A DNA stretch of 64,000 bases from Tyto alba (Eukaryota; Chordata; Aves; Strigiformes; Tytonidae), in assembly GCF_018691265.1 (NCBI RefSeq), contig NW_024881316.1:6534819-6598818 (forward strand). Direction: 5' to 3'. Shown piece by piece: positions 34,701 through 48,669 of this stretch (its first letter is position 1; every line of letters begins with the position of its first letter). A program made the position numbers and the translations under genes. The notes beneath the pieces were generated by a model, which searched no databases, had not been told where the DNA came from, and saw nothing but the letters and a program-made list of their open reading frames with translations.

Positions 34701-37700
34701 TATGTGAAATACTTAAACACAGAAATTAATACCTATGATATGCAGATAGACTCGCTGATGAACTTATTGTTTATTGTTACAAAAAAATAGAATTATTTTT
34801 ATAAAACAAAGGTGGAAATATTTTCTAAACTATGTTGATGAGTATACTTACTACAGTGAATTCCTGAAATTAAAGGCGTTCCTTTTTTTAAAACTATCAG
34901 TTTAAGTAGTCACAGTTCTACCTGTTTAGTCCACAAAACATCAATTTAAAAATTGCTTCCAAGTTCCTGATATTTGGAAACCCTTCCTTTCCAGAGTTAT
35001 TTGGTGTCCATTTGCTTTCCTTAAATAAAAAAGTGGGGAGGCTAGGTGAGGCTGTGATTTTTGAGATATAGCATCATGATGCGAAGTGACAAACAGCAGG
35101 GCATGACACTGTAAAATGTTCTATATTGCAAGATCAGACAATTCTGATACTTGAAGAATCTATAATATGAACCTTTCACAAATCAGAATTTTCTGCAATA
35201 TGACCCTAGAGATTATTTTTATAAATTAAAATTTCCTTATAAACAGTACAGCAAATATTAACAAATGTAATGTAATTCACTACATACAGTCACAGCATTA
35301 CTGTGTATTTTACTGCATTACTTTTACAGTATTCCTGTATGATCATATTTATTGAGCATAAACAAGCATTTTGATTTCCTTCTAATTAATTTGCTTCACC
35401 TCATGGCTGCTGTCAGTGAAGTCATACCGTAATTTTTGTAGGTGTCTTCCAGCCTTTCCAGTCCAAAGAGATTTTTATGGCAGCTGAAGTGTATGGGGCT
35501 TGTTCCCAAAAGCATTTCCAGCAAGTGGACCTCCAAAGAACTGGACTCTGAACTATCTGATCAAAATTCCTTTTCTGGAATATCATCAGGACATTTTCTA
35601 GGGGCTGAATTCAGCTCTTCCTGATCCTGGAGAACTGAATGAAGCCTTAACAATGTGTCTAGAAACAGGACCTATGTCTTAGCCAAAATGAGTTTGTTAC
35701 AAAAAATGAAAAGGAAATAGAGAAGGAAATACAGACAAGTTATAAAAAGAAGTAATGAAATATTACTCTGAAGGGAAGTTTGCTAGTATTTTTCAAATGA
35801 AATATCTGAAAAAGCTGTTCTGCTGCAGTTCTATCTACAATAGATATTAACTTCATGCATAAAAGCTGTATTAAAATGGTGTTAAATTAGCAAGAGTTGG
35901 GAAATGTGCAATTTAAAATGACATGCTGCATTTTATGTACATGACAACAAATGCCTCACTTGTATACCAACTGATTTTCTTTTACATAAATCCTTACATT
36001 TTCTCTCCTTCCCATTCATTCTTTTGTTTCTGCTCCTTTTTCCCCTTAACAAAATAATTCCTCCCCAGTGGAGTTCAGTAGGAATTGAGAGCTCCAACTT
36101 GCATTGAATTAAAAGTAGAAGACTTTTATACAATAAACATTATTTTAAAAATGAAACTACATTCAAAACATAGACACTGTCTGCATGCAGTAAGGATTCC
36201 CTCATTACCTTGATGAAATCATCTGTATCTGATCAAGATAAATTCCAATATCCCTATGATAAATTCCCTCTCCCCTAGAAAAGAATACAAAAGGCTTGAT
36301 CTCTCTATTGGCATTTATCTTCTCTGATGTGGAGGGATAAGTCAAGTGCAATAGTCACCAGTGACTTATTATTTCTCTCCTCATAGGTGAAGATGAATGT
36401 CATAAAGGAGATAAGCCATCATGTGCATATATTACTATATATATAACACTATGTATGAATAAGGAGATATTAAACACACTATGAACACTTTCTTTTCTCT
36501 TCCTACCTTTTTTTTTACTCAACCTAGACTGTGGTAAAAAAAAAAAAAAATTAGAAGGTGCTGTAAGTTCACGTTGAAATGAAAAGCTTCAAAGGCTTTA
36601 ATATTTCCTTTGGTACTACAGCCTGTCATCAGTGAAACAGACATAACCTCTGTTTCTGTTTGACTGAGAATTGTTTGACAGAGGCACTAGTCTGGGACTG
36701 CAGGTACCTGAAATTTATCTGCTTATTCTGTTGAAGATTTCTCTTCTGTTCTTCAGTACTTAACTTTCCATGACTCAGTTCTCCAACTAGCAGACATGAT
36801 ATTCATAGCTCCTGCCTCTTTAGATGTTGTATGATCATGTGGAAGACAATGAGGTCAAACAGCATTGTATGTCTACCTGTCTAGGAAACATATTGATATT
36901 TGACTGACATTTTAAAATGTATCTAGAGAGAAGAAATTACCTACACTTAAGAAAGCCTATAATGAGTCAGACAAAAATCCCGATTATCCTAATTATTTGC
37001 CTCTAAAAGTAGCTAATTGCAGAAGCCTAGGAAAGAACATCTCAGTATTTTTTAATGAGGAAAGTCTTCTGGCCATGAAGAACTGTTCTGGATATTACTG
37101 AGGATGCCCAATCTCGTATTCATCTTGCAACCCTCTCAACCTCTGCTGTGAGCTCCTGGCCCCCAAGAGTTGGGGGGAGTGGGCAGGGAGGTTTGGCTGC
37201 TCACACACCAGGGACCAGCGGTCCCTAAAACGGGGCTGTGAAGAAGTCTCCAGAGTGGTAAGAAAGGCAACTTTACAGAGGTAAGTTGCTGAGACAAAAG
37301 CCCGCTGGAAAAACCAAAGCCAAAAGCAAACCACATAGGGAGGCTCTACAGCTATATAGAAGTCACCTGCTGGTTAGGTCTATAGGCAGCAGTCTGTAAC
37401 TGTTGCTCTCTGGTTTTATATTGCAATTCATTATTCCTCTAGGTTAGCCACTGATGACAACTCTATCCTAGTAACTCTAAGCCAACATAAATTTCAGAAG
37501 CAAAACTAAACATCCTGACTCCTTAGATAAGCTACGTATGTCCTAAACCAAAAGCTTGATAGCCTGGCACTTGGCAATATAGACTAGTAAAAATGTACTG
37601 CGTTGCACATGTACTGTAATATGTACATGTATTGCATATGTATTGTAACATATAAGAATGTACTTGGTTTAGTAATTTTAAAGCGCCAAAATATTTGAGA

Positions 37701-38510
37701 TTTGTGCCATATTATATCGATGAAAACCACATAATATTTCATATAATCCACAAATAATCCATTCAGCCTGCAAGAATTGAAAAAAAATATCAACCTACTC
37801 CAAACAAATTGAAGACATTTATTTAAACTACTCACCTGAAGTTTGTGTCATTAATTTGTTGAAATTGCTATGTATTAATAAATAAGATAAAATCTATCAA
37901 ATATAAATTATAATGATTTATCCAAAATTTACAGTGAAGGAAAGGGAAAATGTGGCACGTCCTGTGCTTTGTCTAGTTACAGGGAGCGCTTAGAAAGAAT
38001 ATCACAGAGTGACATTCTGTAATATGAAGTTATCCGGTGAATGCCAGTAAATCAAAACTGCGCACTGAAGACATTTTTCTTTGCTGCAATCCTATTTTTC
38101 AGAACATAGCTTAATTTCATCTGATAAACGTAGAATTATTTTCAGAATGTCATTTCTGTGAAGTATAGGTACACATGCTCTATAATATATAAAGGGTACA
38201 GTTTAAGTGAAAATCTGGCCCCATTGATTTATTTGGAGCCAGGGTTTTGTCCTGTGATAACACATTAGAAAAATACAGTTGGTTTAAACAAGGCACTAAA
38301 TGACATTCATGTATTTGTACAAATAGATAATTTTTAAGAGACTCCATACACCTAGTGAGAATGAATGCAGCCACTGTTGGCCAGCATTTCCCTATGCCAC
38401 TTTGATAACATACTTATTACATATCTAATATACACAATACTGAGTGAGGTACCCGTGAGGCTCACTACTTTGATCTGAGTCTTTCAATACAAGGAAGTCA
38501 CCTCACAGTC
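31722..38510. other. Non-coding DNA
   Basis: Nearly 7 kb with no recognised gene. The longest ATG frame, 34084-34548 plus (154 codons), has no domain, signal peptide or repeat pattern I know. Two adjacent minus-strand frames (32183-32440, 32471-32767) are likewise unrecognised. 37211-37225 is a small perfect inverted repeat (gggacc agc ggtccc). 35390-35640 and 36360-36420 are complex but unassigned. Confidence 0.5.
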
Positions 38511-38514
38511 ATCA

Positions 38515-38965
38515 ATTCATAGATTTTGATGTTCAAAATCCACTGCCATCATTATCTTGTGACATAAAATACAAATTTTCACCCAATAATTGTTGCATCA
38601 GAACTAACATCTTGTGTCTGAACTATAATTTCTCTTTCTAAAGGCTGCACAAACTTGATTTAAAACAATAAAACACTGTCAACCACATCATTTGGCAATA
38701 CGTGCAACTGGCTAATGACCCTTACTGTTAAAAATCTACTGTTTTTTTTCTAATCTGAACATAACTAGCCTCAGCTTCCAGCCATTGAAGTCTCATTACC
38801 TCTGTGATAGAATAAAGAGCCCTCTCTGATCAGAAATATCCTCCAACTCTAGATTCTTACAGAATAAAATCATGTCACCATTTAACCTTCTCTCAATAAA
38901 GAATATATATTGTGCTTATTGCAATCATTGTAAAGTATGTTTTCCAGCCCTTAGCATTATTGTTA
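38515..38965 (-). mobile_element. Ancient CR1 LINE relic (3' region), antisense
   Basis: The plus strand follows the complement of the amniote CR1 3' region. It reads ttcatagattttgatg, then tttcacccaataattgttgc, aacttgatttaaaa, ctggctaatgacccttactg, ttaaaaatctactg, ctcagcttccagccattgaa, aataaagagccctctctgat and ttttccagccc. The family reads ttcatagattttaaggc, cttgatttaaaa, ttaccctcactgttaaaaat, ttcagcttccagccattgga, ttaaagagccctct and ttttccagacc. No coding part is retained. It is the same family and the same orientation as the relic at 5505-6790, but a separate insertion. It holds no frame. Confidence 0.8.
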
Positions 38966-41900
38966 GTGGGCAAATGTAAAGAGTGAAGCAGCTCTGTGGC
39001 TTCCTCCGTGGAACTTTTAATTTTTCCTCCTTTATTTTAACTGCTACATTCAGACTTAAATAAAATAACTCTCATCATAGACATTTAAGTCTTTTCATAG
39101 CAACTGTATCCAGCACAGTGCAATTGCATTCCTGACCATGTTTTGTTGCTACCAAATAATCTACTATTCAACTAAATATGAGTACATGGTTCCTTTTATT
39201 TCTGAAATATTTTGAAACTACGATGCTGTTAGTTATTTAGTTATCTGAGCTTCAAAATGTAAAATAGTACCTTTTAAATTAATCAATATGTTGAAAACAA
39301 AACCTATTCCCAGTTTGTCTGAATATTATAAGATTTTTAGACTTTTTATATCTAGGAATTAGACTGTCTGTTTTTTCCACAAAACCACCTCCCAAATAGG
39401 CCTTTCTCTACATAAATTTTACTTTGTATCCTAAAATGTCAGCCATTTGCAAATGGAAGATTTGCATTTTTTTTTCTAACCAGTTGCAATGAGGTCTGTT
39501 ATGTGAGATTTGCCTTTTTATTTTGCTGAAGGATGGAGTCTTTGTACATTTATTCAGTCGCTGTTATTCACCCTCCAATGACAAAGGCTGCTATAGGTGT
39601 GAAATCTCAGTATTTGAGACAAAGGAAAAGCACAAGACAACATTGCCAGCTCATGGCAGAACAAAATTTGCCCAAAATATACCTTTTCCACTGGAGCAGT
39701 TGCTGAATGGTAGCAAACTGACTCAGAGGCCAAGTTGTGTAAGCTAACACCATTCTAAACTCTGTAGCAAAATGGATATGATTTCCAATGCAATGGCTGA
39801 ACCATGTCAAAACGTGATAGTAATATACAAACTATACTAATGTATACCTAGGAAAGCAAACTAACAGATTAAATTGTAGTATGTTACACTGTCTTTTAGA
39901 AGGAAAAATAATCCTGAATTTTGTTCAATTTCCAACTTTCCCTTAAGAAAATATTTATGTTTCCAGTTTTTCTTCACCTTTTTCTTTCTTTGAGTACTGA
40001 CATGAATGTCAGCTTCCTCTTTTCCATGACTCATGCATTGAGATTATCTAAAAGCAAAATAAACTCAGGAAAACACAGTTTACCCATCTTTCATACCCAG
40101 CAAATTTTCCCACTTTTCACACTTTTGCACACTTTTCATACCAGACCAAAAGATGTTTGGTCTTCTGATACAGCGGTGAGTCAGCCAGAATAAAGACTGG
40201 TAAAACTCCATATAACAAAGACCCAAAATATTTTTCAGGCTTTCTATTTGCAGCTGATTATCTCAGTTATTAGGATATGAGATAACTGTTAGAATGAGCC
40301 ATGAGGCTCCACTAACTACTGAAGTCGAAGGAAATATTCCTTTTACCTCATTAGGTTTTAGATTAGGCATTAAGTCAATAAGATGTTATTGCCCAGATTT
40401 CTGCATAAGAGTAATATTGTAACTCCTTTGGCTACAGCAATAGGGGGAAGCCAATGGGAAGGATTTTTTGTATTATGACAACAATACAGCTCATCATCTG
40501 TCACAAAACTACGTAATTACCTGGGACTGAAAGTACTTGTCTATATGTTTTAAAGACACGTTCATTAGAGTCTCTATTTCTGTGCATTCTTAAGTGTTAG
40601 GAATAAACAGGAATTATAGGATTTACAGGAATTAATTTTTAAAGTATAGTTATGCATGGAATATGGTATTCGAGCTTATGTTTTTAGTTTCGGTGAGGAA
40701 AAATATCTTTTCCTTATCAACACACTGTGCAGCCATGACTGTCTGATAAATTTTATTTGTAAAATAAAAATTTCTGCAATTTTTTTCCAAATTGCAAAAT
40801 TCATGCTTTGCCTTATATCCGGCTCAACTTTTGTAGGAAAATGATACTACTTGAGATCCTCCTTTACCTTTTGCAACAGTCAGTCAAAAATAGCTATATG
40901 TGTTTAGATCAAATGGTACAAGGAAAGACAGTGCCATCTACTCCATGTTGAAAATTTTCTATGGCAACTTTTAGAACAACATGAAGTAAACTAGGTAGGT
41001 TATAAATCCCTTGCAAGTTTGTCTTATAATGGAAATGCTGGCAGGCGCTTAACGATAACAACATTAGCTGGCATCACAGTAATAAAAGAACTCAAATGAA
41101 AAAAAAAACTCTGTATGCTTCACAAAGGCTTGTGGATTTCAGGGCAAAGCTATGTGCAGACTCAATGTAAATACGGATGTTAACAAACTAATTTCATTAT
41201 GATGCTTGGGTGTCATTTACAGAAAATCTCAGGAACTCATTTTACAGTCATACTGTGAAAGAGACTGGAAGAAGAAAGACTAGGCTGCACCTATCACTGG
41301 TATTTCCCTCTACTTCCCTTGCGATAAAATCACTCATGTGAGTCTTCCTTGTGCCTAAGATTCAGTTCCTAGAACAGGCTGCTTAACTACCATGCAAATG
41401 GCAGCCTCTACTCTGCATAGAAACAAACACAAAAACCAATTACAAATAAATAGTTATTGGAACCCTGTCACCACCAACTGCCTGATGCTCAGGTAGGATT
41501 CTCATTCACTCCTGACAAGATGTCTTTCCCTCAGTGGACACAATGGGATTGACGGGCACTGCTGCAACAGCATGGCCAAGTGCAGCCTTCATCCTAAATG
41601 GGACCTGCAAGCTAATAGCTGGCGAGATACTCAAAACAGCAGATAGAGCAGTTTTCTTTTTTAAACGAAATATATACATAGATACATTAGCACTCTTCTT
41701 GCATCTTCCAGCTCAGAATAAAAATTAAAGCAATGACCTTAGACTTCTCCTGGTGTTAAACATTTCCTATTCATTCAATGGGCAACAAAGGCTAAAGATA
41801 CTTCACTTTCCCTCTCTTGTCTTTTTTATTTCTGTTCCCTCTTCTCTTTCCTTCCACTTGCTTTTTCCCTCCATCTGTTTTTGTTGGCAGCGGTGTATTT

Positions 41901-44900
41901 GACTTGACCACTCAGATACCCACTGAGGTCTATTTACGATCCCCTAGCAATAGCAATTTATAGATGAAACTGGCCACTTACAGATTCCTGTCTCCAAATA
42001 ATAATGAACTAGGTTCCCCTCAAATAGTTCCACTTGGTAATCCTTTCATGTCTGTTCTGCTCCTAAGCCATTTCTGTAGAGCATTGTCTACTGGGAAAGG
42101 GATGCAAAGTGAAAAGAAACAATTGTGTACGTCTGTGTGTGTTCTTTCTCCATGCCTATAAAACCCAACCCAAACTGTCAAGGTGACAATCCAAAGCGAT
42201 AATCAAAACCACTTTTTACATTCCATCTTGTAACTGCCGCAGGCAAGTTTTAAAGGAGATGCTAACAAATCCCAAAGAATACTAGGTATTAAATATTTGA
42301 TACAGCCAGAAATGTATACAATAGACATCAAACTTAAGTTGTATATCTCTGTAATTTCTATACCATAGGTAAACAACCATATTTCAATAAAAAAGTCTTA
42401 GATGGGTATTTGGAAATCTACATAAAAATCTGTTTACATTTTAGAAACAGCTCTGTTGTTTCCACATGCAGCTACAACAACAAAAAGGGATTTTGCTTGG
42501 GAGTATTATCTCCCATAGACACACTGCAAAAAATATTTTCAAGGGTGCCTTTCTAGCTGTTTGCATCTTTACAAGTATTTGCTTTTAAGCGATCTTATAT
42601 TCATACTACAGCCTGCTTTAAAAATTGTAAGGCTGCTGATTTACAAAATAGTTTACACTTATGCCTACAGTCTGCATTTTAAAATTTTCCAGGACTTATG
42701 TATTAAAATTCAGTTCATTCTTAAAGTGTCCTTCATAGGGACCATTGAGAAGGCTGCATAGAAAGAAGGGATGTTGTGAGTAAAAGGAAAAGGAAAGCTT
42801 GGAAAGAGGTGTAAACCGAGGTTAGTCTGCTTGAGAGAGTAAGATAAATATGTCAAGACAGTAGAAAGAGTGACCTTGCCCTCAGTCTGTACAGTCAAAC
42901 AGAGAAGAAAAAGAAGGGGTTTTAAAAACACTTAGTCACAAAGTAGGCTGGTGGTAAACAAATGTAATAGAATGGTGTGTTTAGAAAAAGCAGGTGAGCG
43001 AACACATGAGCCACTTGAAGTGTCAGCTGAGCCATGTTAATTGCATGTATGTGTTTAGCTCAGAGTAAATCTTACATAATTTGGCCTAGCTCATATGAAG
43101 TTAGTTGTATGTTGCATCAAAATAATTCACTTTTGTTTGGGGTAAAGAGCACATGTATGAGCAGTTACTAGGAAAGTAATTTCCATGTAACTTTAGACTA
43201 GCACAGAGTGGAAATCTGCATCTCAGCTATTTTTTCTAGACGCTCTTCATAATCAATGGAGAGAAATAAGCACTCAGGGGGACGTGATTCATCTGATATA
43301 TATTAGATGTCTACTGCAGAACTCAACCTAAGAGTGACAAATTTTTTTTCTGACTATAGAGGAAGTCAAGATGACTAATTCAGATGTAGTCATTTACCCT
43401 GGCTTGGACAATTCCCCCTAATGAGCAACAGATGTAAGGTACCTTGTTACACTGCAGTAACTTAATCATAAGCCTAAGATCCTGGAAGTAACAGCCAGGG
43501 GTGTCCTGCTAGGACAGAAAATGCTCTCCCAACACAGAATCAGATCTGCATAATTTTGTGCTGTGCATTTAAAGGAAACAACAAAGAAGGGAAGCAAAAA
43601 AGAGATACAGAGAGGAGAGTGGTCCAAGGTCACCCAAAATGTCAGAGACTGTATCTGATTCAATGACTTACAGCTGAACTGCACCGCTGCTAAATTAAAG
43701 TAGCAAAACAGCACAAGGCAGGTGGCATTTTTGCTAACTCTTCCCTCCACCCTCTAAGGATGGATTAGTGTGGGCTTTATTGAGTATTAGGTAAGGAGGA
43801 GTGAAAAACAGCTATAAACAGAAACTGAGCAGTTGCTCCCCTTATTGTGCAGTGCAAAGTTCAAAAGATGGTCTTTTTATGCCCCATTCACAGCGTTGCA
43901 GAATATCTATATTAGGGGGTTTAAAGCCACAAGACTCTGAAGTAGAGGTCCTTCAGGACAGCAACTTTACTCACATATAGCACCCATGGCAGCAAATGCA
44001 TAAATATTAGAATAAAGTCCAAGGGTAATGAACTGGTAGCAACTGAAGAACCTAGGAAACAGTAACTTATTTAGAAGCATCCAGGGCTGGGACCCATGCA
44101 CAATCAAGAAGTGATCACTTCAAGAGCTGTAACCAGCACATCTCTGTTCTGACTCTCTCGAATGTCCCTGGAATTTAGATTAAGATTTCCACATTCGCAG
44201 ATGTCCTCTTTCTCATAGCTGACTACAGGCCTTTTAAGATCTTTTTTTTTGACACCCTGATTTTCCAGTGTTGAACATAGCCTGTGGAGCAGAGTTGTGA
44301 TATGTTCTCACTAGTATAGCGTTTGTGAGGGAAGGCAACTGTATTCTGCAGGAACTGGAGATTTCAAGGATTCTTCACACTTTGAATCTGATAGAGTGCA
44401 ATGTAGTAGACAAGCCTGAAGGGATTCTCAGTTATGGATCACTGTAACAAAGTCTGCATTTAAGAAGAAAATGCACCAGCTGAGATGATAAAACAAAATG
44501 TTTCCAGTCACTGCTATCTGAAGGACAGAAGAGCCTGATATCAACGGAGATTCTGAATAAGCATGTCATCCTTAGCTCAGGGAGAGAATAGACTTAATCA
44601 GTTCCTAAAAATGCTGCCTTCCACATTTCAGGATCACAGCTGGCTTCCATTTAAGAAGCCTACCCCAAGACTGAATGAACAAAGCAATAATTCTGTTTGC
44701 ATCCACTGGAAAACATCATCACAGTCTGAGCTGGCTCCATCAGTTTGCTCATGAGCTCAGCAGAGGCATGGAAGAGAGGGAAAAAGAAGCACAGGGGACA
44801 AGGCTAAGTTTTGAGAGTCTCCAGCAGGTCAGGGGGAAGAACGGATCAGGGAAAGGATGTTCTCTCAGTTATCCCAGCAGAAACTGAACTGCCACCAAAA

Positions 44901-46720
44901 GTAATAGGTACAGCTGTTTCTAATAACCCACTGGTTACAGGGATGCTCAAAGAACTAGCCAGATTTGGCCACACAACAGGCCATACTTGAATTTTTATAT
45001 CAACATTACAAAGTCGGTTAGAGTGGTATTTGATCAAACATAACACTGGAGACTGAGTTTTTCTTTTAAACAGACTTTACAGAAAAGAATTCCTGTGAAA
45101 GCCAAGCACTCCTTTAGTAAAAGTAAATGCTAAGAAAGTATATATTTCCCAGCATTTCCATGACATTGGAAGTTATTGTATTATTCAATAACTGATATTG
45201 AATAATTAATGTCTCCTTGCTTTAGTTTTGATCAGGCTGAGGTGGCCAGAGGCTGTGGAGTGGAGGGACCCATAACAACAATAGGAGGAAAAGGTGTCCT
45301 CCAAAAAGCTGCCTGACAGTAGTCCCCAAATCCCAATTTCTTGCCACCTGAAGAGAAAAATCCAGAACTAAATGTTTCATTTGATTTTATTTTCCTGTGG
45401 TGCCAGCCCATTCATGTGAGACCCAATGAAAAAGGAAATGATATATGTGCATATAAGGTTTCCCAGAGAGTTTTAAAATTTATTTTTAAAATTTGTATCA
45501 ATGCTGTACATTATGCTTTGTTGTCAGCCACTGATATAAATTACATCTGCAGTCCAAGAAGGTAGAGCATGACAGGTAGTGAAGTAGCATTTTAATTAAC
45601 AAAATAAAAAACAACAACAAAAAAAGACCTCTGAAATATGTTATAATGTGTCTTGTTCAATAAGAAGCCACAGAAGGATGTTAAATCTGTTTACACATAT
45701 TCTTTCCCTACTGTTCCTTCTGTTCAAGAAACTAACCCAACCTCACAAGGCTGGACTGGCTACTGAAGAAAGGAACATGAGGAAACAGTCCCATTATATT
45801 ATAATTTCTAAATATTTAGTTTACAGTATGACCCAGACATCTCAGTGATTATCCAAGAATGTCATGCCAAAGCTATCAGAGAGAGGTAGGTACGCTTGTA
45901 GACATACAGGACTGTTTTTTCTTTGATTGCTCTACTGAGGTTTTCTCCTGTAACAAAAACAAGCACATACATACGCACAAACAGAACTTAGGTGTCAAAC
46001 TGGTATGAAATACTTCCCTGCAGTTATAAGAGCTTGACTAAGACCTTCATTCTTTCAAGTATGTTAGCTTTCAGGAGCAGAAAAGACCTTTGGTGTGTGT
46101 AGTCTGAGTCTTCTACATAGCAGGAGCCATAGGCTTTTGTACAGTTGCTTCTGTGTTGACCCTTGATTTTGCCTTTCAGAGTAAACAATAAGATTGCCTC
46201 CTCAGGAAAAAAAAAAAAAAAAAAAGAATGCAATATAGATCCTGGACATAATTATGTTTGATGAGCTACATCTTCCTCCTCACTCAACATTAACTCTTTC
46301 ATACATTCCGACACACCAACAGACAAGGGACAGGAAAAACCTGATACAGCTAGTTTACTGTGAACCTTAAAAAGTGACTAAGAAAGGACCATTCTGTTGT
46401 TTTCTACTATTCCTAGTTTTGGTTTTGTTTCATGACTTCCATGATTCTTTCCTACCGCTTTGATGAAATTCTTTGCAATCCAGCTTTACTGATAGTTTCT
46501 CAGATTATTGCATCATCATTTGTTTGAGTTAGAGGAGATCTCCCTTCTTTTCAAGGGTGTCAGTGTCACACAGGAGTAAGTGTAACATGATGGACATGAT
46601 CCCAACACTCTCCCAAACTTCTACTCATTCTCTGTTGCTGAGCTGACTTGATGGTTTCACTGTTCACCATGATAGAGATGCCACATCTGGGCAATTGTGA
46701 TCTGACATGCTGATCCATTT
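38966..46720. other. AT-rich non-coding DNA
   Basis: Almost 8 kb without a recognised gene, RNA or repeat family. Blocks at 39500-39760, 41030-41110 and 43000-43200 are compositionally complex and could be conserved elements. An A19 run is at 46207-46225. Confidence 0.5.
46207..46225. repeat. A19 homopolymer
   Basis: Nineteen consecutive A residues, with no retrocopy recognised on either side. Confidence 0.9.
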
Positions 46721-46722
46721 GT

Positions 46723-46750
46723 TACTGATGGACAAGGCAGTCCATCAGTA
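46723..46750. repeat. Perfect 11-bp hairpin
   Basis: Arms tactgatggac (46723-46733) and gtccatcagta (46740-46750) are exact reverse complements around the 6-base loop aaggca. The stem does not extend cleanly, so it is too short for a microRNA precursor as it stands. Confidence 0.6.
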
Positions 46751-48660
46751 CTGACTTGTATTGATGTTGGTTACTGATAATATAGTTATTTTTACTAGTG
46801 CATATATATATATTTTATTTTTCTAATAGTTAATTACCAATATCAGGAACTAAATCTCTGATATTGAAGAAGGTTGGTTGGGGTGAGTTTCACTAGTGCC
46901 AGAGCCTCTTCATGGTGCCTCATCTGTCTGGCCTTGCTTGCTCTTTGCCTGGTAAGTGCCAAGAGGCTGTCAGTTCAAGATGTTGCCATGTTCTCCATTG
47001 GCTACAAGTGTGGTTGGTTTCTCCATTATGGTGGATTTAGACAACAAATGAAAGATAAGTATTTGAACTTACTGAGTTTGCATAATGTCCTTTATCACCA
47101 GAGCATTAAAATTTAACATTAGAAAAAAGCATGTTTTTAGAAGTGGGGCTGCCATTCATTTATTTCAAAGTCTACTTAGGAGCTCCGTGTTTGTGAAGTG
47201 CCTTCAAATTTGATGCTAACTTCAAAGGAAGGGTACTTGAGTTCTTTCTCATCAGGTATATTTTATTTCAAAATAATCTACAGATTGCTTATTTGTAGGA
47301 AATGTGGCACTCTTTTAATCAAATATGAGCCCTAGAGGGGACAAATATTTCAGAAAAAGGACATAACTCAAAGCCTCACTTTGCCATGCATCTGACTTCT
47401 GGCCATACCTCTCACTGAGAACTAAAAACTCGGTTTATACATTTTTCTTTGTTTCAGTAGCGGGCTAAAGGAACCTTTACAGCACATACAGTTCTAGTAA
47501 CTATGCTAGATTCCCCCCCAAAAAAACCCCTTTTCACTAATTCGATATTCCAGCTTTTTCATGTAATCCACACTGAGTCTGCTCTAAGTTTTAAAGTCAT
47601 CAGAAAGTACAGTTCAGGTTCTTGAAGATCACTTGTTTACTCTATAGTGGGGTCAGTTTATGGAATCATCTGGAACAAAGGATAGACAACCACAAGAAGT
47701 GCGAACTGTGTGCAGGAAGTCATGTAGTCATAATGCTGGTTTCCTATAGTAAAAAAACCTCAATCTACCAGCAGAACACAGTCATATAATCCCATGAAAT
47801 ACGAGCAAGAGCAAGACAGCATCAGGTAAACTCAGCCAATAATTTTGTCTAGGGTATAAAATACACTGTGACTTATGTTGGAGTTACATGGTGCTGACAA
47901 GAGGTGATAGTGATGCTTAGCAATAATAATATTGCTAATTACATCGCCATAATAAAGATATAATAAATAATGCTATTAGTTCCTCTGTACCATAACACAT
48001 CCTTATGGCATTGTAAACACAGATAATATAGCTGGCAAGCATCAGTTCTAAAGTATGACAGCATGGTGGGAAGCCAGTCTGTAGCCAAATGAAAATAAAA
48101 GAACCAAAATGTCCTTTTGATCTGTTACTATATGGCTTCTGTAGCTTTGCATAACATTTTCTATGAAAGTCTCACTGATTATACCTATATGATGAAAGCA
48201 AATAGGATTTACAAAAATATTCATTTCTAGTCTTCCACAATAATTCTGGTATTATTTTAGGGGCGAAAAAAAAAAAAACAAAACAAAACACACAACCAAA
48301 CCCTTTACAAAACTAAGACAAGTCAGTCCTTCAAAGATGTCAGATGTATTTTAAAACTATCAGTTTTCTTTTGGGAATCTTTAAAACATTTCTTATCATT
48401 TTTTCACATATTGAAGACAGTTTACAAAGGATCCTTGCATGTATATTTAATGACTCATATTTGTAATCAAACTTGTGATCATTTATAGTGAGGATGCTCC
48501 AGTTGCCAAGTCTATTACGGGCTAGTTTTCTGAAGGTAACAAATAATACCATTTATCTCTCTACTGTCTGTCAAAAAGCTGTACCCCTCTGATATTTGCA
48601 CATATAAGCTAACTTTGAACCAGAGCATGGTTTGACCCAGGTAACTAGTTAGCAAACAGA
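46751..48660. other. AT-rich non-coding DNA
   Basis: No gene recognised. The frame starting near 46874 looks like a signal peptide followed by a GTAAGT donor-like site, but it begins at TTG with a stop just upstream, so it is not called. Confidence 0.5.
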
Positions 48661-48669
48661 CTTGCTTAA

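Noticed and set aside
40931..40944. Second CTCF-like site gtgccatctactcc
   Set aside because: Last two positions are CC where GG is expected (12 of 14), too weak to call.
46874..47116. Frame resembling a signal peptide (Leu/Ala-rich stretch) followed by a GTAAGT donor-like site
   Set aside because: The start is TTG with a stop three codons upstream; the first ATG is after the hydrophobic part. No partner exon was seen.
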